Source of the DNA: Albugo candida
Taxonomy: Eukaryota; Oomycota; Peronosporomycetes; Albuginales; Albuginaceae
DNA: 64,000 nt
Reading direction: 5' to 3'
Assembly: GCA_905220665.1 (NCBI GenBank)
Contig: CAJNAR010000151.1
Location: 62,001-126,000 of the forward strand
The translations under genes were made by a program, and so were the position numbers. The notes under the pieces are model-generated. The model worked only from the letters and a program-made list of their open reading frames with translations, did no database searches and had not been told where the DNA came from. Positions 10,705-22,553 of this stretch are shown piece by piece (position 1 is the stretch's first letter; each line of letters starts with the position of its first letter).

Positions 10705-13700
10705 GCAACCTTGGACTTTCTCCGGCCTTTCCCTTAATGTGAATGGTATGAATCAAGTCAACCCAGCCTTTTACCGACAAGTTCTCCATACTCATCAACT
10801 TATCGCGCTTCAAGAAACACGTTTCAGCTGTGCCGATCACCAACAACGAAAATCGTATTTCATCAGTACCGTGGATTCCGCCGCAAGGTCATTTTGGTCT
10901 TCCTTGGATGTTACCAGTGGTGTTGGACGTAATGGCGTGGGATTAATCTTTCCCGTCAAATCACCTCTTCGGCCCCATGATCAATATTACCTTCAGAGAA
11001 ATCGCGAGCGCGTTTTAAAGCCATGTGGATCCATGTGATCTATGCACCTGCTCAGCTTGCCGCAAGGACAACCTTTTTCGAATCTCTCCCTACTGCCTTC
11101 CCAGAAGGTATTCAGCATATCGTGTTAGGGGATTTAAACGTTCTCATTGACCCTGCCTGGATTCCGGAACATCACAACACAAGTGTCCGACTTCCGATTT
11201 ATTACAGCAATGGATTCTTCACTTGGGACTTGTCGATGCTTGGCGCCCGACTTATCCCACGACACAAGAATTCAAGGGACCTGGTCGCCGTATTCGTATC
11301 GACTAATGCTTCCTATCGCCGAATCTCTTCTCGCACAACTTGGTTCGGATCAAGCACAACTTCCCCAATCAGTACCGTCATGCCAATCACTTGCCCCTCA
11401 CTTTTCAACTCCGGCATGCCGCTTATCCGACTTGTACTCGCCTTCCTTGGAAATGCCCCACATGGCTATTGCGGGATCCCGAAGTACAAGCCGCATTACG
11501 GTCCAACTTAGCGGTATTTTTGGACCGACTCAGGACAGGAGCAGAAGATAATCCCAGCGCCTTGTTCGACGAACACAAGAGGACCGACTTACTGTACCTT
11601 CACAGTCAATTCCGAATTATGAAGGATCGCAAGACGCAACGTCTCGCCAAGCTTAGTCAAGATACTCATGACGCTGCTCAGCTTGCCATTACCGACCCTA
11701 CATCGATCAATACGGAAGAAGCACGAAGACTCAACGCCAATCTTAATGATGAAGAAACACGCCGGAGAACACTAGGTTCCTGGAATCACTTCGACACCAG
11801 TATCCGTTTCAGCGAAAAGGCCACCAAAGATTTTCTTCGCCCACCTGCACTCATCTTACGAGAAGTTTGCATCCATTCGGCACTATGACCTGATGGATTC
11901 CAGACTACCGATCCTGATGAAATAGCTACAATTCATCGGGACTATTGGGCTCAAATATTTCAATCCACTTCCAACGAAGACTCTTCCACTGTTTGCTTTC
12001 GCCAATATGATCCGGTTGAGCTTCACTCCCTTCTTCGACATACCACCCCAAACCTTACGGATCAAGATAGAGCCTACCTCGACGCACCGTTCATAGCAAA
12101 CGACTTTTACTTGGAAATCAAGACATCACTACGCAACAAAGCTCCTGGTTATGATGGCCTTCCAGTGGAATTTTATCAACTTTTCATCTCGACTTGGGCA
12201 ATCGTCTTCGATTTAGTTTACTCCGCACAACTTTCGAAAAGACGCCTCACCAAAATTCAACGACGAGCAATTGTTACTCTCCTCTACAAGAAGGGTGACC
12301 GTAGCATACCAAGCAACTACCGACCCATCGCCTTACTCAACCATGACGCAAAGCTCGGTCCGAAGATCCTAGCCTTTCGCCTTCGCAAAGTCCTACCGAA
12401 GCTACTACACATCGATCAAAGTGGCTTTGTGCAAGGCAGATCGATACGACATGCATTATTGTGGCTCCAACACATCCTATAACTTTGCCGGCTTCGGTTT
12501 CCCGTGCTGGCGCCATCTTATTGGACATCGCCAAGGCGTTTGATAGTTTGTTGTGGCCTGCCCTTCACACTATTTTACTCCATTTGGCTTTGTAGCGACT
12601 TTCCGTTGATGAATCAAGACCTTCTACCAATATAACCTTATTCTATCATGGTAAATGGTCGCGCGAGCAATTTTTTTCAACTCGGTAGCGGAGTACGCCA
12701 AGGTGATCCCCTTTCACCTTCGCTCTTTGTGCTCTTCTTGGAGCCTTTTTGGCTTATCTACGCGCAACGACAGCTCATCTTGGCATTCCGATCCCAGGAT
12801 CATCAGCGACTCAACACCTTTCGGCGTTTGCGGACGATTGTACCGGTATTCTGAGAGACCCCCGTCACACGCCCAAATTCATGGCCTAAGTCAGACACTA
12901 CGCAATGGTAGCCGGTCTACAACTAGATGCGTCCAAGACTCAAATATTTGGTTTCCGCCCTCCTTCATCGGCCGTAATGGAATCTTTGGCATTGCTTCCC
13001 GAACCGTTTTCTTCGGTTAAAGCTCAAGTAATCTTCCTTGAGGTGGAACAGTACCAAGGCTTCAACACAAAACGACGATTCCTTCCCCTTCTCTCGGCTT
13101 CAAGCAAGATTAGTTGCCTGGCGCTTCCGAGGCAGGATATTACATGGACGCGCGATAATTCTTCGGACTATCGTTCTCCTGCTCTTATGGTACCCTGCAA
13201 CAGTTACTCCTCTACCGCCTTCGGTTATCGACTCGGTATGGAAGTTATGCAAAGCGTTCCTTTTTCAAAGACCGCTCGACCTCAGTAGCGCAAGCATTGG
13301 GCCAATGCATTCCAACTGGATTACCTTGCCGACTTCAAAAGGCGGCTTAGGCCTTCCCTGCATACAGAGCTTCTCCCGAGCAATGCATCTCTGCCTACTA
13401 CGGGATGGTATTAAGGGTAGTGCGACATGTCACGCGACTTCATGGTTTCTACCAGCACTCGAACTTATGTCTCACGACCTTCAAGGTACAGGTGTGGGTT
13501 TGGATATCCTTTACTCTTCCATTCATCTTTCCAGTATTCCTCAATCTCGATGGTCTTGCCTTGGTTCCCTTTGGTATGCGACATTCCAACAATAGTATCG
13601 CCTACTTCGGGGTCCGTCGAACACGACCACACATGTATCCGACCAATTACAGGCACCTATATGGCGCCATTATCGGCGGGTATTTGGAAGCGCACAAAGA

Positions 13701-14560
13701 CCTTTGGAATATGCCAGCATCCACGCCAAGTTGTTATACCAGCAAGGATACCAGCATCTTTCCGACTTCATTTGCCGCCATGGTACGTTTCCTACTAACA
13801 ACGTCCTGCAGGAAGCATTCCCGCCCGCGACCAGCGTTTCCGCTTCTTCGGGACTATACTGCGACTGTCAATCTTTTCATGACGCACATCGAGAAAATCA
13901 GCAGCAATATCACCACGACTTATGGACCCATGTTGCCTCAACATATCGCCGCGGCCTTTCAACCGTGGTCGTTCATATAAACACCTTTCGTCAAACTGAG
14001 CAATCAACGACTCTATCGAATGTTGCACCGTCTCCCACGGATCGTGGCATCGCCCGATAAGGCGATGGAAGTTTAATCTCCTACTCAGTGGAACGCTATG
14101 TGGAAGCGCGAAAGGACCTTTAACCAGGATGTGCTTCCCGTTTTCGCTGACCTCAACTTCCGATTACAACACAATGAATTACGTCTTCGCTACAAATATC
14201 GCTACCATACCTCCGATATATTGTGCTCTCATGATTGTGATTCACCGGAAATAGCAAGACATTTATTTTGCGGGTGTTCCTTGGCTTTGGCCCTTCTCTC
14301 AATATAAAATCTTCTCGTGCATCGATGTACCACTCACATGGGATACTGTTGTTTATGGCACCAACTTAGTACATCAACACAAGTTTCTCAGCGATATGAT
14401 CCCACAAAGTCCTTCGCGTACTCAACGTCTTTCGCTGCGTCATTCTCCGGACATTATGGCTTACCCGCAATGACGCTATTTTCAAGCATCAAGTCGCGTG
14501 TCCTACCCAACTCTACGGTATGGCAAGGTGCTACCTTATCGCCCACATTCGTCGACTAGA
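10700..14560 (+). pseudogene. LINE copy 2 ORF2: endonuclease-reverse transcriptase, inactivated
   Basis: The endonuclease starts at FSGLSLNVNGMN and keeps LQETRFS and LGDLNVLIDP. RT motifs appear in order: APGYDGLPVEFYQLF (12,140), KGDRSIPSNYRPIALL, GFVQGRSIRHAL, LLDIAKAFD (12,520, in another frame) and GVRQGDPLSPSLF (12,690). The FADD box is not readable in one frame. The C-terminal Cys/His motif lies at 14,230-14,280 (CSHDCDSPEIARHLFCGC). Frame changes occur roughly every 300-500 bp, and several stops lie between. It is a more decayed copy than the minus-strand LINE on its right. Confidence 0.75.
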
Positions 14561-14764
14561 ACAATGGGCTTATGGCTGCAAGTGATTATTGCCTAGCACC
14601 TCTCTTACCGATGCACTTACCAACGATTCATTCCCCGCACTTAGCGCTGCCACCGTAGGCTTCGCCAAACTCGACTTCACCAATATTGGTCTCGTCACTC
14701 TTGCTTCCACCGACTTTGGCTCTACCAGCTTTGGATCAATCAACATTGGAGTAACCTGAAAGGA

Positions 14765-14778
14765 GTACACTAGTGTAC
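14765..14778. repeat. Perfect 14-bp palindrome in LINE copy 2 3' region
   Basis: GTACACTAGTGTAC is its own reverse complement. It lies 38 bp before a second, stronger hairpin in the 3' region of the element. Confidence 0.85.
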
Positions 14779-14816
14779 ACCTTTTGCCATAAGCGTCCGG
14801 TTGGGTGTCACAATAG

Positions 14817-14842
14817 CCCCAGCACTTTTTCAGGTGCTGGGG
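14817..14842 (+). other. Strong stem-loop in LINE copy 2 3' region
   Basis: CCCCAGCAC (14817-14825) pairs perfectly with GTGCTGGGG (14834-14842) around an 8-nt loop. A structured 3' end of this kind could serve as the recognition element that some LINE reverse transcriptases need. That role is inference. Confidence 0.6.
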
Positions 14843-14930
14843 TTAGAGCTCCCGAACTTACGCGCATAACAGTAGGTTGTTGCACCAATACTGTTAGTTA
14901 TCTTTAACAAGTGGGATGAAATTTGACAAA

Positions 14931-14946
14931 CCACGTTCTGAGTTGA
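14931..14946 (+). repeat. Possible third copy of the kinesin target sequence between the two LINEs
   Basis: The first 9 bases, CCACGTTCT, are identical to both outer duplications, and the full 16 bp matches at about 12 positions. It sits where the 3' ends of the two LINEs meet. The match is short enough to be chance. Confidence 0.4.
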
Positions 14947-15139
14947 AGGTGTCTATATTACTAGAATTAGACTAACTGACTTCTCTAGTTGCCTAGGCTA
15001 TCTTGAATAACATATATACATATATAAAACGTTTCGTGAAATACCTATGAGAGATGATAATATGTCTTCTCGTTGATAATCTCGTAGCGTAGTAGCCTCA
15101 GCACCCTTAATACGAGACTGGGGCCAGCTTGTGAATGCT

Positions 15140-15163
15140 GTAAAGTTGTAAAGTTGTAAAGTT
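15140..15163 (+). repeat. (GTAAAGTT)3 short tandem repeat
   Basis: Three consecutive 8-bp units in the 3' region of LINE copy 3. Simple 3' repeats are common in LINEs, but about 190 bp still follow before the junction, so this may not be the true tail. Confidence 0.6.
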
Positions 15164-15241
15164 GTGAAAATGGTCCAAAAGTACCGTGGTTTTCCATTTG
15201 GTGTGCGCCACACTACGGTGAGCAGAACCAGCCAACTAGGA

Positions 15242-18200
15242 CTAGGATCTGAGTTGCACTTGCATTTTGACTTGTCTATGCCGTACCCGCAGTAATGATC
15301 TTCGGCTTCTGAAAAATCCACCAAATGATCCTTGCGTTGCGAGTTGCTCCAGCACCTTTGCAAGCCGAATGCGTTCCTCGTGGTCGTAACACTGTCTTCG
15401 AAAGTACCGAACGTGCGCACTAAACGTGGTGTAGATCACGGAAAGTGCTGGAACTGTCGGAGTTGCTGATCGATGATCGAACAAACGACGATTCCGATCT
15501 GTCCAGACAAAGTGCAGTGTCACCGCTTGCAATGCAAGCCATACATCTGAGATAATGTCGAAATAGTCTTTCCAATCCGACCGTAGGGTTGGTACGATTG
15601 CACATGCAATATGCGTCCAACGTGGTCGAGAGGAGAAAACCTGATCCCAACTAGGGAGTAACTCCCTCCATAACTGTGCTGTGTGATCGCACTCTAGAAA
15701 GAGATGTTGATCGGATTCCACTGCCCCACACGAAGGCTGCGTGCACAATATAATGTCGGGATGAATATCCCTTAAGAACCAGAAACGACATCGAACTGGC
15801 AACATCCGAAAGGCTAGACGAAACTGTAAATCCTCGAAAATTGGTAATACACGTTTTCGAAGATGCCGTGATGTAGCCATAAAAGTTCGAATTCGTTCTG
15901 AATCCAGTGCGTCCGATCTCTCCCGTGATGACCAATGTGTCGACATCGGATGACTCTTGGTTGGTTCGGGAAGTTTCCAGACGATTCGTGAGAGTTGTGA
16001 GCGTGGAATAGATGGAAAATAATGTTTCCGTTCCTTGCTTTTTACTCCCACATAAATGATCTGCCACTTGTGGTTGGTATAATCCAAGTGATGAGACCAA
16101 TCGTCGAGTGGATACGCTGAAGAATCTGAGTGACTTCATTGTAAAGTCGACTCAGCAACTTTTCTTCAGACATATCCGATGTGTTCAGCTCTTCGTCGTT
16201 GTAATACATGTCGACAAAATCTTCCTTCGTTGGCCATGTGTCGCTTTCACGAAAAAAGTCTTGCAAACTTCGAACGTCGAAAAGTGTAGCAAACGTTTTT
16301 CGAAATGTTCGATGTGGTTCATCCACCATGCCAAGATTGTACCAAACGTTCTGCGTACTCGGATGACGAGTAGCAGCTTCGTAATGTAATTTTTGGTCGC
16401 AGTGAAACCACATCGGCTGTTCCATGTAGTACTGACGGCAATGTGAAACATTTAAATCTGATATTGAAATGCTCCAATCCATCTGATGCCACATTCTAAA
16501 TGCTTGTTTCCACCATGACGATATGCCCTCCCATTGAACCATTTTCCCATGTCGATTTGGTGCGATGGTGAATATATCCATCGGCTTGTGTGGTCCAAAG
16601 GAAGGTTGGATAAGTTGTAATAATTCCGTCAAAGCAGTTGTCCAATTCGCAGGAATACGAAGGAATTGAAGGAATTGAATGCGTTGTAGCTTTAGTCGTC
16701 CCACCAAAAAAGGAACTTGTAGTCCACCATCTTGTCGGCGAAGATATAAAAACTCTTTGCTGAGTAGGTGAACATGTTTTAAATCTTTTTTGTGTTTCCG
16801 ACCAAGCACAAATCGATTTAACATCGATTGCCACTGTCGAATTGTCGCTGCTGGTATATCAACGTGCATCTTGTAATGCCATAAACGTGATAAAATCATC
16901 GTCTGCGCAACCAGTAGTCGACCACGGACAGTTCGTGCTCGTCGAAACCATACACCAAACCCATCGTAAAAACGCTTGTCGAGAGTTGAAATAACCATCG
17001 AATGAGTTGGTTTCTGGCCGAACGGAATACCCAAATACTTGACCGAATCCTCCGGACCCATTATGGTCAAATTGGGAATACGTGGACACGGCATGGTCCG
17101 ATTCAACGAGAGCAAAGATGATTTACTCAAGTTAGTTTCGCACCCGATCCATCGCAATAGACTTGGACGAGTTCGAGTTGCGTCAAAACACCATTTGGTG
17201 TCTCTGAAAGCAATGTCGAATCGTCCGCAAAAAATAATCCAGTTGCGACAGTCGTGCCATTAATCCAAATGCCATGTTCTTCATGTTGACGAAGTAAATT
17301 TCCCAAAGGTTCAATCGTCATCAGAAAAAGTAATGCTGAGAGAGGATCACCTTGTTTCACTCCACGTTGTGGTGTAATGGACGGTGTGATATTTCCATTA
17401 ATCATCAACTGCGCCTTTGTGTTATTGTACAAAAGACGAACCCAGTCGATAAAACTTTTTCCAACGCCCATCTTTTCCAAAACGCGAAACATGTACGTCC
17501 AATTGACTCGATCATAAGCTTTCTCAAAGTCGAGAAAAGTCGCATATGCTTCCTCCCCACGAAGAGTGACCAAGTCTTGGATGTCGGTGAGATGTCGAAT
17601 ATGATGATGCATTGACCTTCCTCGCACAAATGCTTTTTGATCTTGATGGATCAATTTCGGCAAAAAACGTTGCAATCGATACGCCAACACTTTTGAAAGT
17701 ACTTTTACATCGACACAAAGCAGTGCGATCGGTCGATAGTTGCCAGGATCACCTCGTGATCCTTTTTTGTACAATAATGTTATTGCCGAGTGACGTTGTG
17801 ATCGAAGTAGAATTCCTCTTTCCAGCTGATATTCGAACGCGATCTTCAGACACTCTCCAAACGTTTCCGGATCAAGCTGATAAAATGCAGCTGGTAGTCC
17901 ATCCATACCTGCAGAAGAACTACTCCGCATGTGCTTGATCGCTTCCGCCATCTCGGTTGTACTTAACCGAGTTGAGAGACGGTCTTGCTCTGCTGAGGCA
18001 AGGGAAACGTGAATCGAATCGAGTAACTTTTTTTGCTTTCTTTCACTTGGAACATTTGAGTCGGTCTCAGAGCTATAAACAGAGCCCATGACACCACCCC
18101 AATGATGTCTGAATTCGTCAATAATCTCCCTCGGGTTCGATGTCACGGTACCACATTTTTTTTTTGTAACATTTTCGATCGGCACGCGGCGACAGGAACT

Positions 18201-19395
18201 ATCCGGAGGGCGAAAAAAATGCTTGGAAGAGTTCTCCATATGCTTCACGTGATGGTCGAAGCTTTCATCTTGGTTGTATTTCGCGTTGTTTTCGACTGAA
18301 ATTTTAAATTGTTGGAGACTCGATTCGTAAAAATACCGTGACTCATTGTTGTCTTGAATGCGATATCGAGCCGCTGCGACTTCCAAAACACGCTGGCTAG
18401 ACTCAACATCACGTCGGCTATCTTTTGCAACCTTTTTTGAAATGCGTTGAAGCTGTTGCTTGATTTTCGTCTTCCAACTTTCCCACATTTTACCGGGATT
18501 CGAAGTTGTCCGCAACTGTGCGAGCACCAAAATCGCTTCCAATTTGATTGCTTCGACAACTTTAGGATATTCAAATAGTCGTAATGAACATTTCCAATAT
18601 CCTCGACCCGGAGATTGAGTTGGATTTGCAAAAGTTACTTTTTGTGCCAGATGATCTCCCGCATGTCGTGGACGAAAATACTCAGAGGTTTTGTATACCA
18701 TGTTGAATAGCTCTTCCGACATGCAGATGTAATCTAGTCGATTCTTGCGCGGTAATGGTCCTGTAAATACTTTTTCAGTCGGATGTTGGATTCGCCAAGC
18801 GTCTACCACACCCAACTGTGAAAGCCATTCCAAACACGCTAATCGACTTGGTTCGTGTCGAATTGTTCCACTCGAAGCATCGATAGCTGGATCGAGTGGT
18901 GTGTTGAAATCACCAAATACGATATGTGTTGCGGTCGATTCGAAAGTTTTGGAAAGCAATAACTCATAAAAACCCACTCGTTCCTCGGCCTTGACCGGTG
19001 CATATACATTGTGAATATACACCGGTGCATCGTGAATGATAAGACTCAAAACCAAATAGCGATTTCGAATGCTTCGATCGGTGGGTTCTTCAGCTGTTGT
19101 ATGACCGGGAAAGTCCGAACGAAGGATTGTCATGACGCCGCCACTGCGGTTTGGAGTCGGATGGAGAAAAGCACTGTTGTGGTCATTGACAAACATTTTG
19201 TGCTGCATTTTTGAGGATAATAAAAACTGAAATGAGTCCAGTTGGTTGTGATCGTGAAACTTGGTTTCTTGAACACAACAAATGGAGTGTTGTGATAGGA
19301 TGTGGTCGACAAAAAGATGACCATTTTTTATGAATTCCATTAATATTCACCGTGAGTGCTGATATATTGTTCAACGTTGAAATAATCGAGGAACC
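15242..19395 (-). pseudogene. LINE copy 3 ORF2: endonuclease-reverse transcriptase, three frameshifts
   Basis: The endonuclease begins ISALTVNINGIH near 19,370, where a 1-nt change in an A-run (about 19,335) shifts the frame. It continues with CVQETKFHDHN, VFGDFNTPLDPAID and HAGDHLAQKVTF. RT motifs are SSAGMDGLPAAFYQLD, NYRPIALLCVDVKVLSKVLA, FLDFEKAYDRVNW, GVKQGDPLSALLF and the catalytic FFADDSTLL (about 17,230). The frame changes again near 17,140 and near 16,080. The C-terminal region has a Cys/His motif (CTQPSCGAVESDQHLFLECD) and ends at 15,242. Only three frameshifts separate it from an intact ORF2, fewer than in the other copies. Confidence 0.8.
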
Positions 19396-19396
19396 C

Positions 19397-21746
19397 TTAG
19401 CATTTATCGGAGCGTAACAACAAGATGAGCACATTGATTGGGAGTAAACGACAATGGTGACCCGGAATCCAAATCACTGGTCTATCGGTGAGATAGTGGA
19501 TCCAATGCTCATTTGTGTAAAATGTCGGGGCAGTAGACATAAATAATAGTTCCAATAATGCGAGAGCTTTGGTCGCCCGAGTCAGACCGTGAACAGTGTC
19601 CGGCACTGACTTCCACCACGGAATCACTTTCTCGAACAATACAGCTCTCTTTGAGGAAATTTTTCACCAACGTGGCGATTCCATCGCGTCGTAAACGTGA
19701 CATCTTCGCCGAGATTGTGCGCTGCAAAAACGCGATTAATTAGAAGTAGATGTGCTACTTCGTCCAACGCAGGATCATTCGACTTCATGCATGAGATAAG
19801 CACCCCATGCATAGTGATGGGATGATCTAATGCTGCCCGGATGATTTGGTCTGGGTTAGTACAAAATTGTACCAGCCGACGCACATGAGGGATGCACGCA
19901 TCGGCTTGAACCAGCTTGTCGGGTCGAATCTGGTGGAGTGCATTTTTGGAATCCATTTCCATGAGCTCTCCGATTTCACCAATTCGAGTTGGTCGCTCTG
20001 CTTTTTCCACCGTTGTATGACGCTTCTTATAAAAGTGTGCCGCCTCTTTCGAAGTGGCTATCTCTTTTGGCATCCGTGCTTTCACGGGAATAATTTGAAT
20101 GCGGTTGCCATGCGCCGGATTGGCAACCGCTTGGACTCCTTCGACTTCCACCTCCATGGTTGCGAGCACATCAAAGTAATTTCTTGTCGCCAACGTTGGG
20201 AGCGCACGAGGTGGTGCATTGGAAACCATTTGGTCGAACGGCTCAGTCCGATTACGCTTTCCTCGCGTCCATGACAACTACATGTATGTATCACCATCCT
20301 TCTCGACCCGTGGATGGGAAGATGATTGACTTTTCAATTGGAGGATTGGGGGAGTAGGCTGAGATAAGTCTGGTGACCCTGGTGGTGAGATAGAGGGAGG
20401 ACTGTTGAGCTCCAACGAAATTTGGTCGGAGTTTTTTCGCCCCGGTCGCTTCGTCTCCAATTCCTGAATTTGAACTGGCTTCTCCACCTTTTTTGGGACC
20501 ACCGCGACTGCCGTCGGCGTGGTTGTTTGTTTTTGTTTTTCTTGTTGCGGTTTTGCTTGTTTTTGATTCTGAGGTTGAGTGTGAGTTGTGTTTGGCTTTT
20601 TGTCATTGTTGTTCTTTTTGTTTTCGTTTAGTTGTTGCCGGGTTCCCGAGGCTAATGCAGCACCCAAATCCAAGCAGTAAGGACCACGTTGGCCAAAACG
20701 TGGTCGTTCCGTTGGAATAGGAGCGTTCTTACCCCGTACTGGATAGAGCTGCTTGTCGTAAACGATTTGTTCAATCACTTTACCAACTCTAACCAGTTGT
20801 TGGGGACACGTCAAACAACCAAAGTAAACTCGCCAAGTCGACATCACCACTTCCTTAGTGGGAATCGTCTCGCGAAAGGTGTCATACACCACTTGACACC
20901 CGAGTTTGTGAAGAGCGCGGAGAATGTTGTTCCGTTCTTCTTCCACGCCCACACCGAACACATCGAGGTAGTACTTTGTTTCAAGAGTATCAAACTCCCG
21001 AAATAAGTACTTTTCCCCAAGGATAGTCACCGGCTGACACTCCAACTGTTGGCAGGCATCCGCCGTGGTAACCACCACCCTGATGTTGCCCCCAGGCATT
21101 TTCGACACCTGAGCGATTGACCGGCTCTCCAGTAGGCTTCCAAAAACCGGATTACCGTGGTCTCGCATCAGGGATGTTAGGATTTTTCCATTTGGAGTAC
21201 GGGTCAAGGACTGGCCCGTCTCCAAGACCATCGGGAAGGTTGCTTTCCGAATTTGGAAAGGTCTTGCTGCTTCCAATTTCGCAGACAAAACAGACCAATC
21301 CGGGTGTTCCCCATCAGCATATAGCTGCAGTATAGCCTCGATATCCGAGGCTTTCGGCTTTTTGCGAGCTCCACCCGAAATTTCGCCCGAGCTCTAGCCT
21401 GGTCCTTACGTAAGGACTCCTGTGACTTTATAAGGTCAGCCAAAGTGGGACTTTTAGTGTCGTCCGCACTTGCAGTTGCCTTTGAGTCACCCTGTGACGA
21501 AGCAACGACAGTACCACATGTACCACCGGTACCTACACCGGTAGTACCGGTATGAACCTGTACCGTCACACTGGGGGTGGGGGTACTTTCCACGTCATCA
21601 CATAGGGGTGATGACTCATCAACTAGGGGCGATGACTCATCAACAATCATGCAATCACCCAAAACAGGGTGACTCATGAGGGTTGCCACGTCACTACAAG
21701 TGGACGCCAGCACCCTTGGTTGTGTCGATATGTCGACTTGGACCAT
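19397..21746 (-). pseudogene. LINE copy 3 ORF1 (frameshifted, one in-frame stop)
   Basis: Starts MVQVDISTQPRV. The N-terminal third is Thr/Ser/acidic-rich. A frameshift near 21,350 leads into SVLSAKLEAARPFQIRKATF and a folded-looking middle domain, then a long Lys/Asn/Gln/Pro linker (about 20,400-20,650). A TAG at 20,280-20,278 interrupts the frame, which continues to 19,624. A further frameshift leads to LFMSTAPTFYTNEHW near 19,530, the ORF1 C-terminal module shared with the other two LINEs. Presumed ORF1p. No CCHC knuckle was found. Confidence 0.6.
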
Positions 21747-21842
21747 TGTTTTCGAAAGGAAAGAGTTGAAAAAGGTAGTTTTTCGAGTTGTTTTGTACTA
21801 AATTTGCGGGTTACGTAGTAGCGGGCAAATTGAGAAGTAAAA

Positions 21843-21858
21843 CCACGTTCTCAATAAA
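21843..21858 (+). repeat. Target-site duplication flanking the LINE block, right copy
   Basis: CCACGTTCTCAATAAA is identical to 8471-8486 and lies at the end of the kinesin N-terminal fragment. Confidence 0.9.
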
Positions 21859-22553
21859 GAAATCACCCCACTTGCTTTCTCTTATCTGGAGTTTCCCTCG
21901 CGTTTTTGTGGGATTCAGAAGATCAGACACTTGCTCCATGTATATTTCAGCATAACTAAGCTTGGTGATGATTTCCAAGTTTGCATCGGCATTGTGGATA
22001 CACTTAAATAGTTCCACTGCTGTTCTCGGTACAATTCCGTTATGCTCAGTGTCATGTGTGTCGGCACCTAGCATTGTGTACGTCTTCCCTGAAGCCGTTT
22101 GCCCGTAGGTAATAATTGTGGAGTCATATCCTTTGATTACATCTACAGATAAAATTTATATACAATAGAACAAACCCTTATCGAGAAAATGATCACACCT
22201 TACACAGCCGGTCGAGCTACCGGGTTGAATACGGCCAACTGGTCGTCTTCTTCAGTAAATACTTGGTCATACTGATATTCTTGAGACACCGTTCTTGTCT
22301 ATTTGAAAAAGTTAGAAAAATTAGAAATACGAATACATATTGATCGCGCATGAATGGCGCACCTTGTAGTGAACGATTTTATCGCTTGTTTGAACGCACT
22401 TGCGTTCATTTTGGTTGGTTTCTTTCGCATTAAAAGGTCTTAGGCGGCAACAAACGCAAATGTTGCCAGCTTGTTCGTGCTGGTAAGTAAGCAAGTGTTA
22501 GTGTTATTTCTTTATGAAATGGAACGCCATTCACTTACTTTTGGAATCACCAT
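21843..22553 (-). pseudogene. Kinesin-1-like heavy chain, N-terminal motor fragment
   Basis: Start of the kinesin gene whose rest lies at 6776-8486. Proposed exons are 22539-22553 (MVIPK), 22363-22479, 22204-22298 and the last from 22142, separated by introns of about 55-65 bp with GT/AG ends. Recognisable parts are NICVCCRLRPFNAKE (first strand of the motor), YQYDQVF, the P-loop YGQTASGKTYTMLG, GIVPRTAVELF, SYAEIYMEQVSDLLNP and LQIRESKWGDFFIENV, where the LINE block cuts in. Joining exons 3 and 4 leaves a 1-nt frame conflict, consistent with decay. The protein would be a plus-end-directed microtubule motor for cargo transport. The family call rests on motor and tail motifs together. Confidence 0.85.

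Larger units (their letters stand above)
8487..14930 (+). mobile_element. LINE retrotransposon relic, copy 2
   Basis: The left-hand LINE of the block. A 5' region of about 370 bp precedes ORF1 (8856), followed by ORF2 (about 10700-14560) and a 3' region with a perfect palindrome and a strong hairpin. Its RT is recognisably related to copy 1 (YSAQ, NYRPIALLNHDAKLGPKILA, GRSIRHAL shared or near-shared) but clearly diverged, so it is a separate lineage of the same clade. Many stops and frameshifts make it non-functional. Confidence 0.8.
8487..21842. mobile_element. 13.4-kb composite insertion: two convergent LINEs inside the kinesin gene
   Basis: Everything between the two 16-bp kinesin duplications is retrotransposon. 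A plus-strand LINE starts at the left edge and a minus-strand LINE starts at the right edge, so both 5' ends are outermost and the 3' ends meet near 14.93-14.95 kb. The two elements belong to different lineages by their RT sequence, so this is not one element with an inverted 5' part. A partial third copy of the target sequence sits at 14931-14946. Confidence 0.85.
14947..21842 (-). mobile_element. LINE retrotransposon relic, copy 3
   Basis: The right-hand LINE of the block reads leftwards. Its 5' end abuts the kinesin duplication at 21,843, ORF1 starts near 21,746, ORF2 near 19,395, and the 3' region runs from 15,241 to about 14,947. It is the best-preserved LINE here: a 737-codon open frame covers most of the endonuclease and the RT palm. 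A short (GTAAAGTT)3 tract at 15140-15163 lies in the 3' region. The RT is distinct from copies 1 and 2. Confidence 0.8.

Noticed and set aside
14998..15420. Separate 140-aa gene on the minus strand
   Set aside because: It lies in the end of LINE copy 3 ORF2 and its 3' region in another frame, without motifs.
8487..21842. A single LINE with a 5' inversion by twin priming
   Set aside because: The two halves each contain their own ORF1, endonuclease and RT, and their RT sequences differ.
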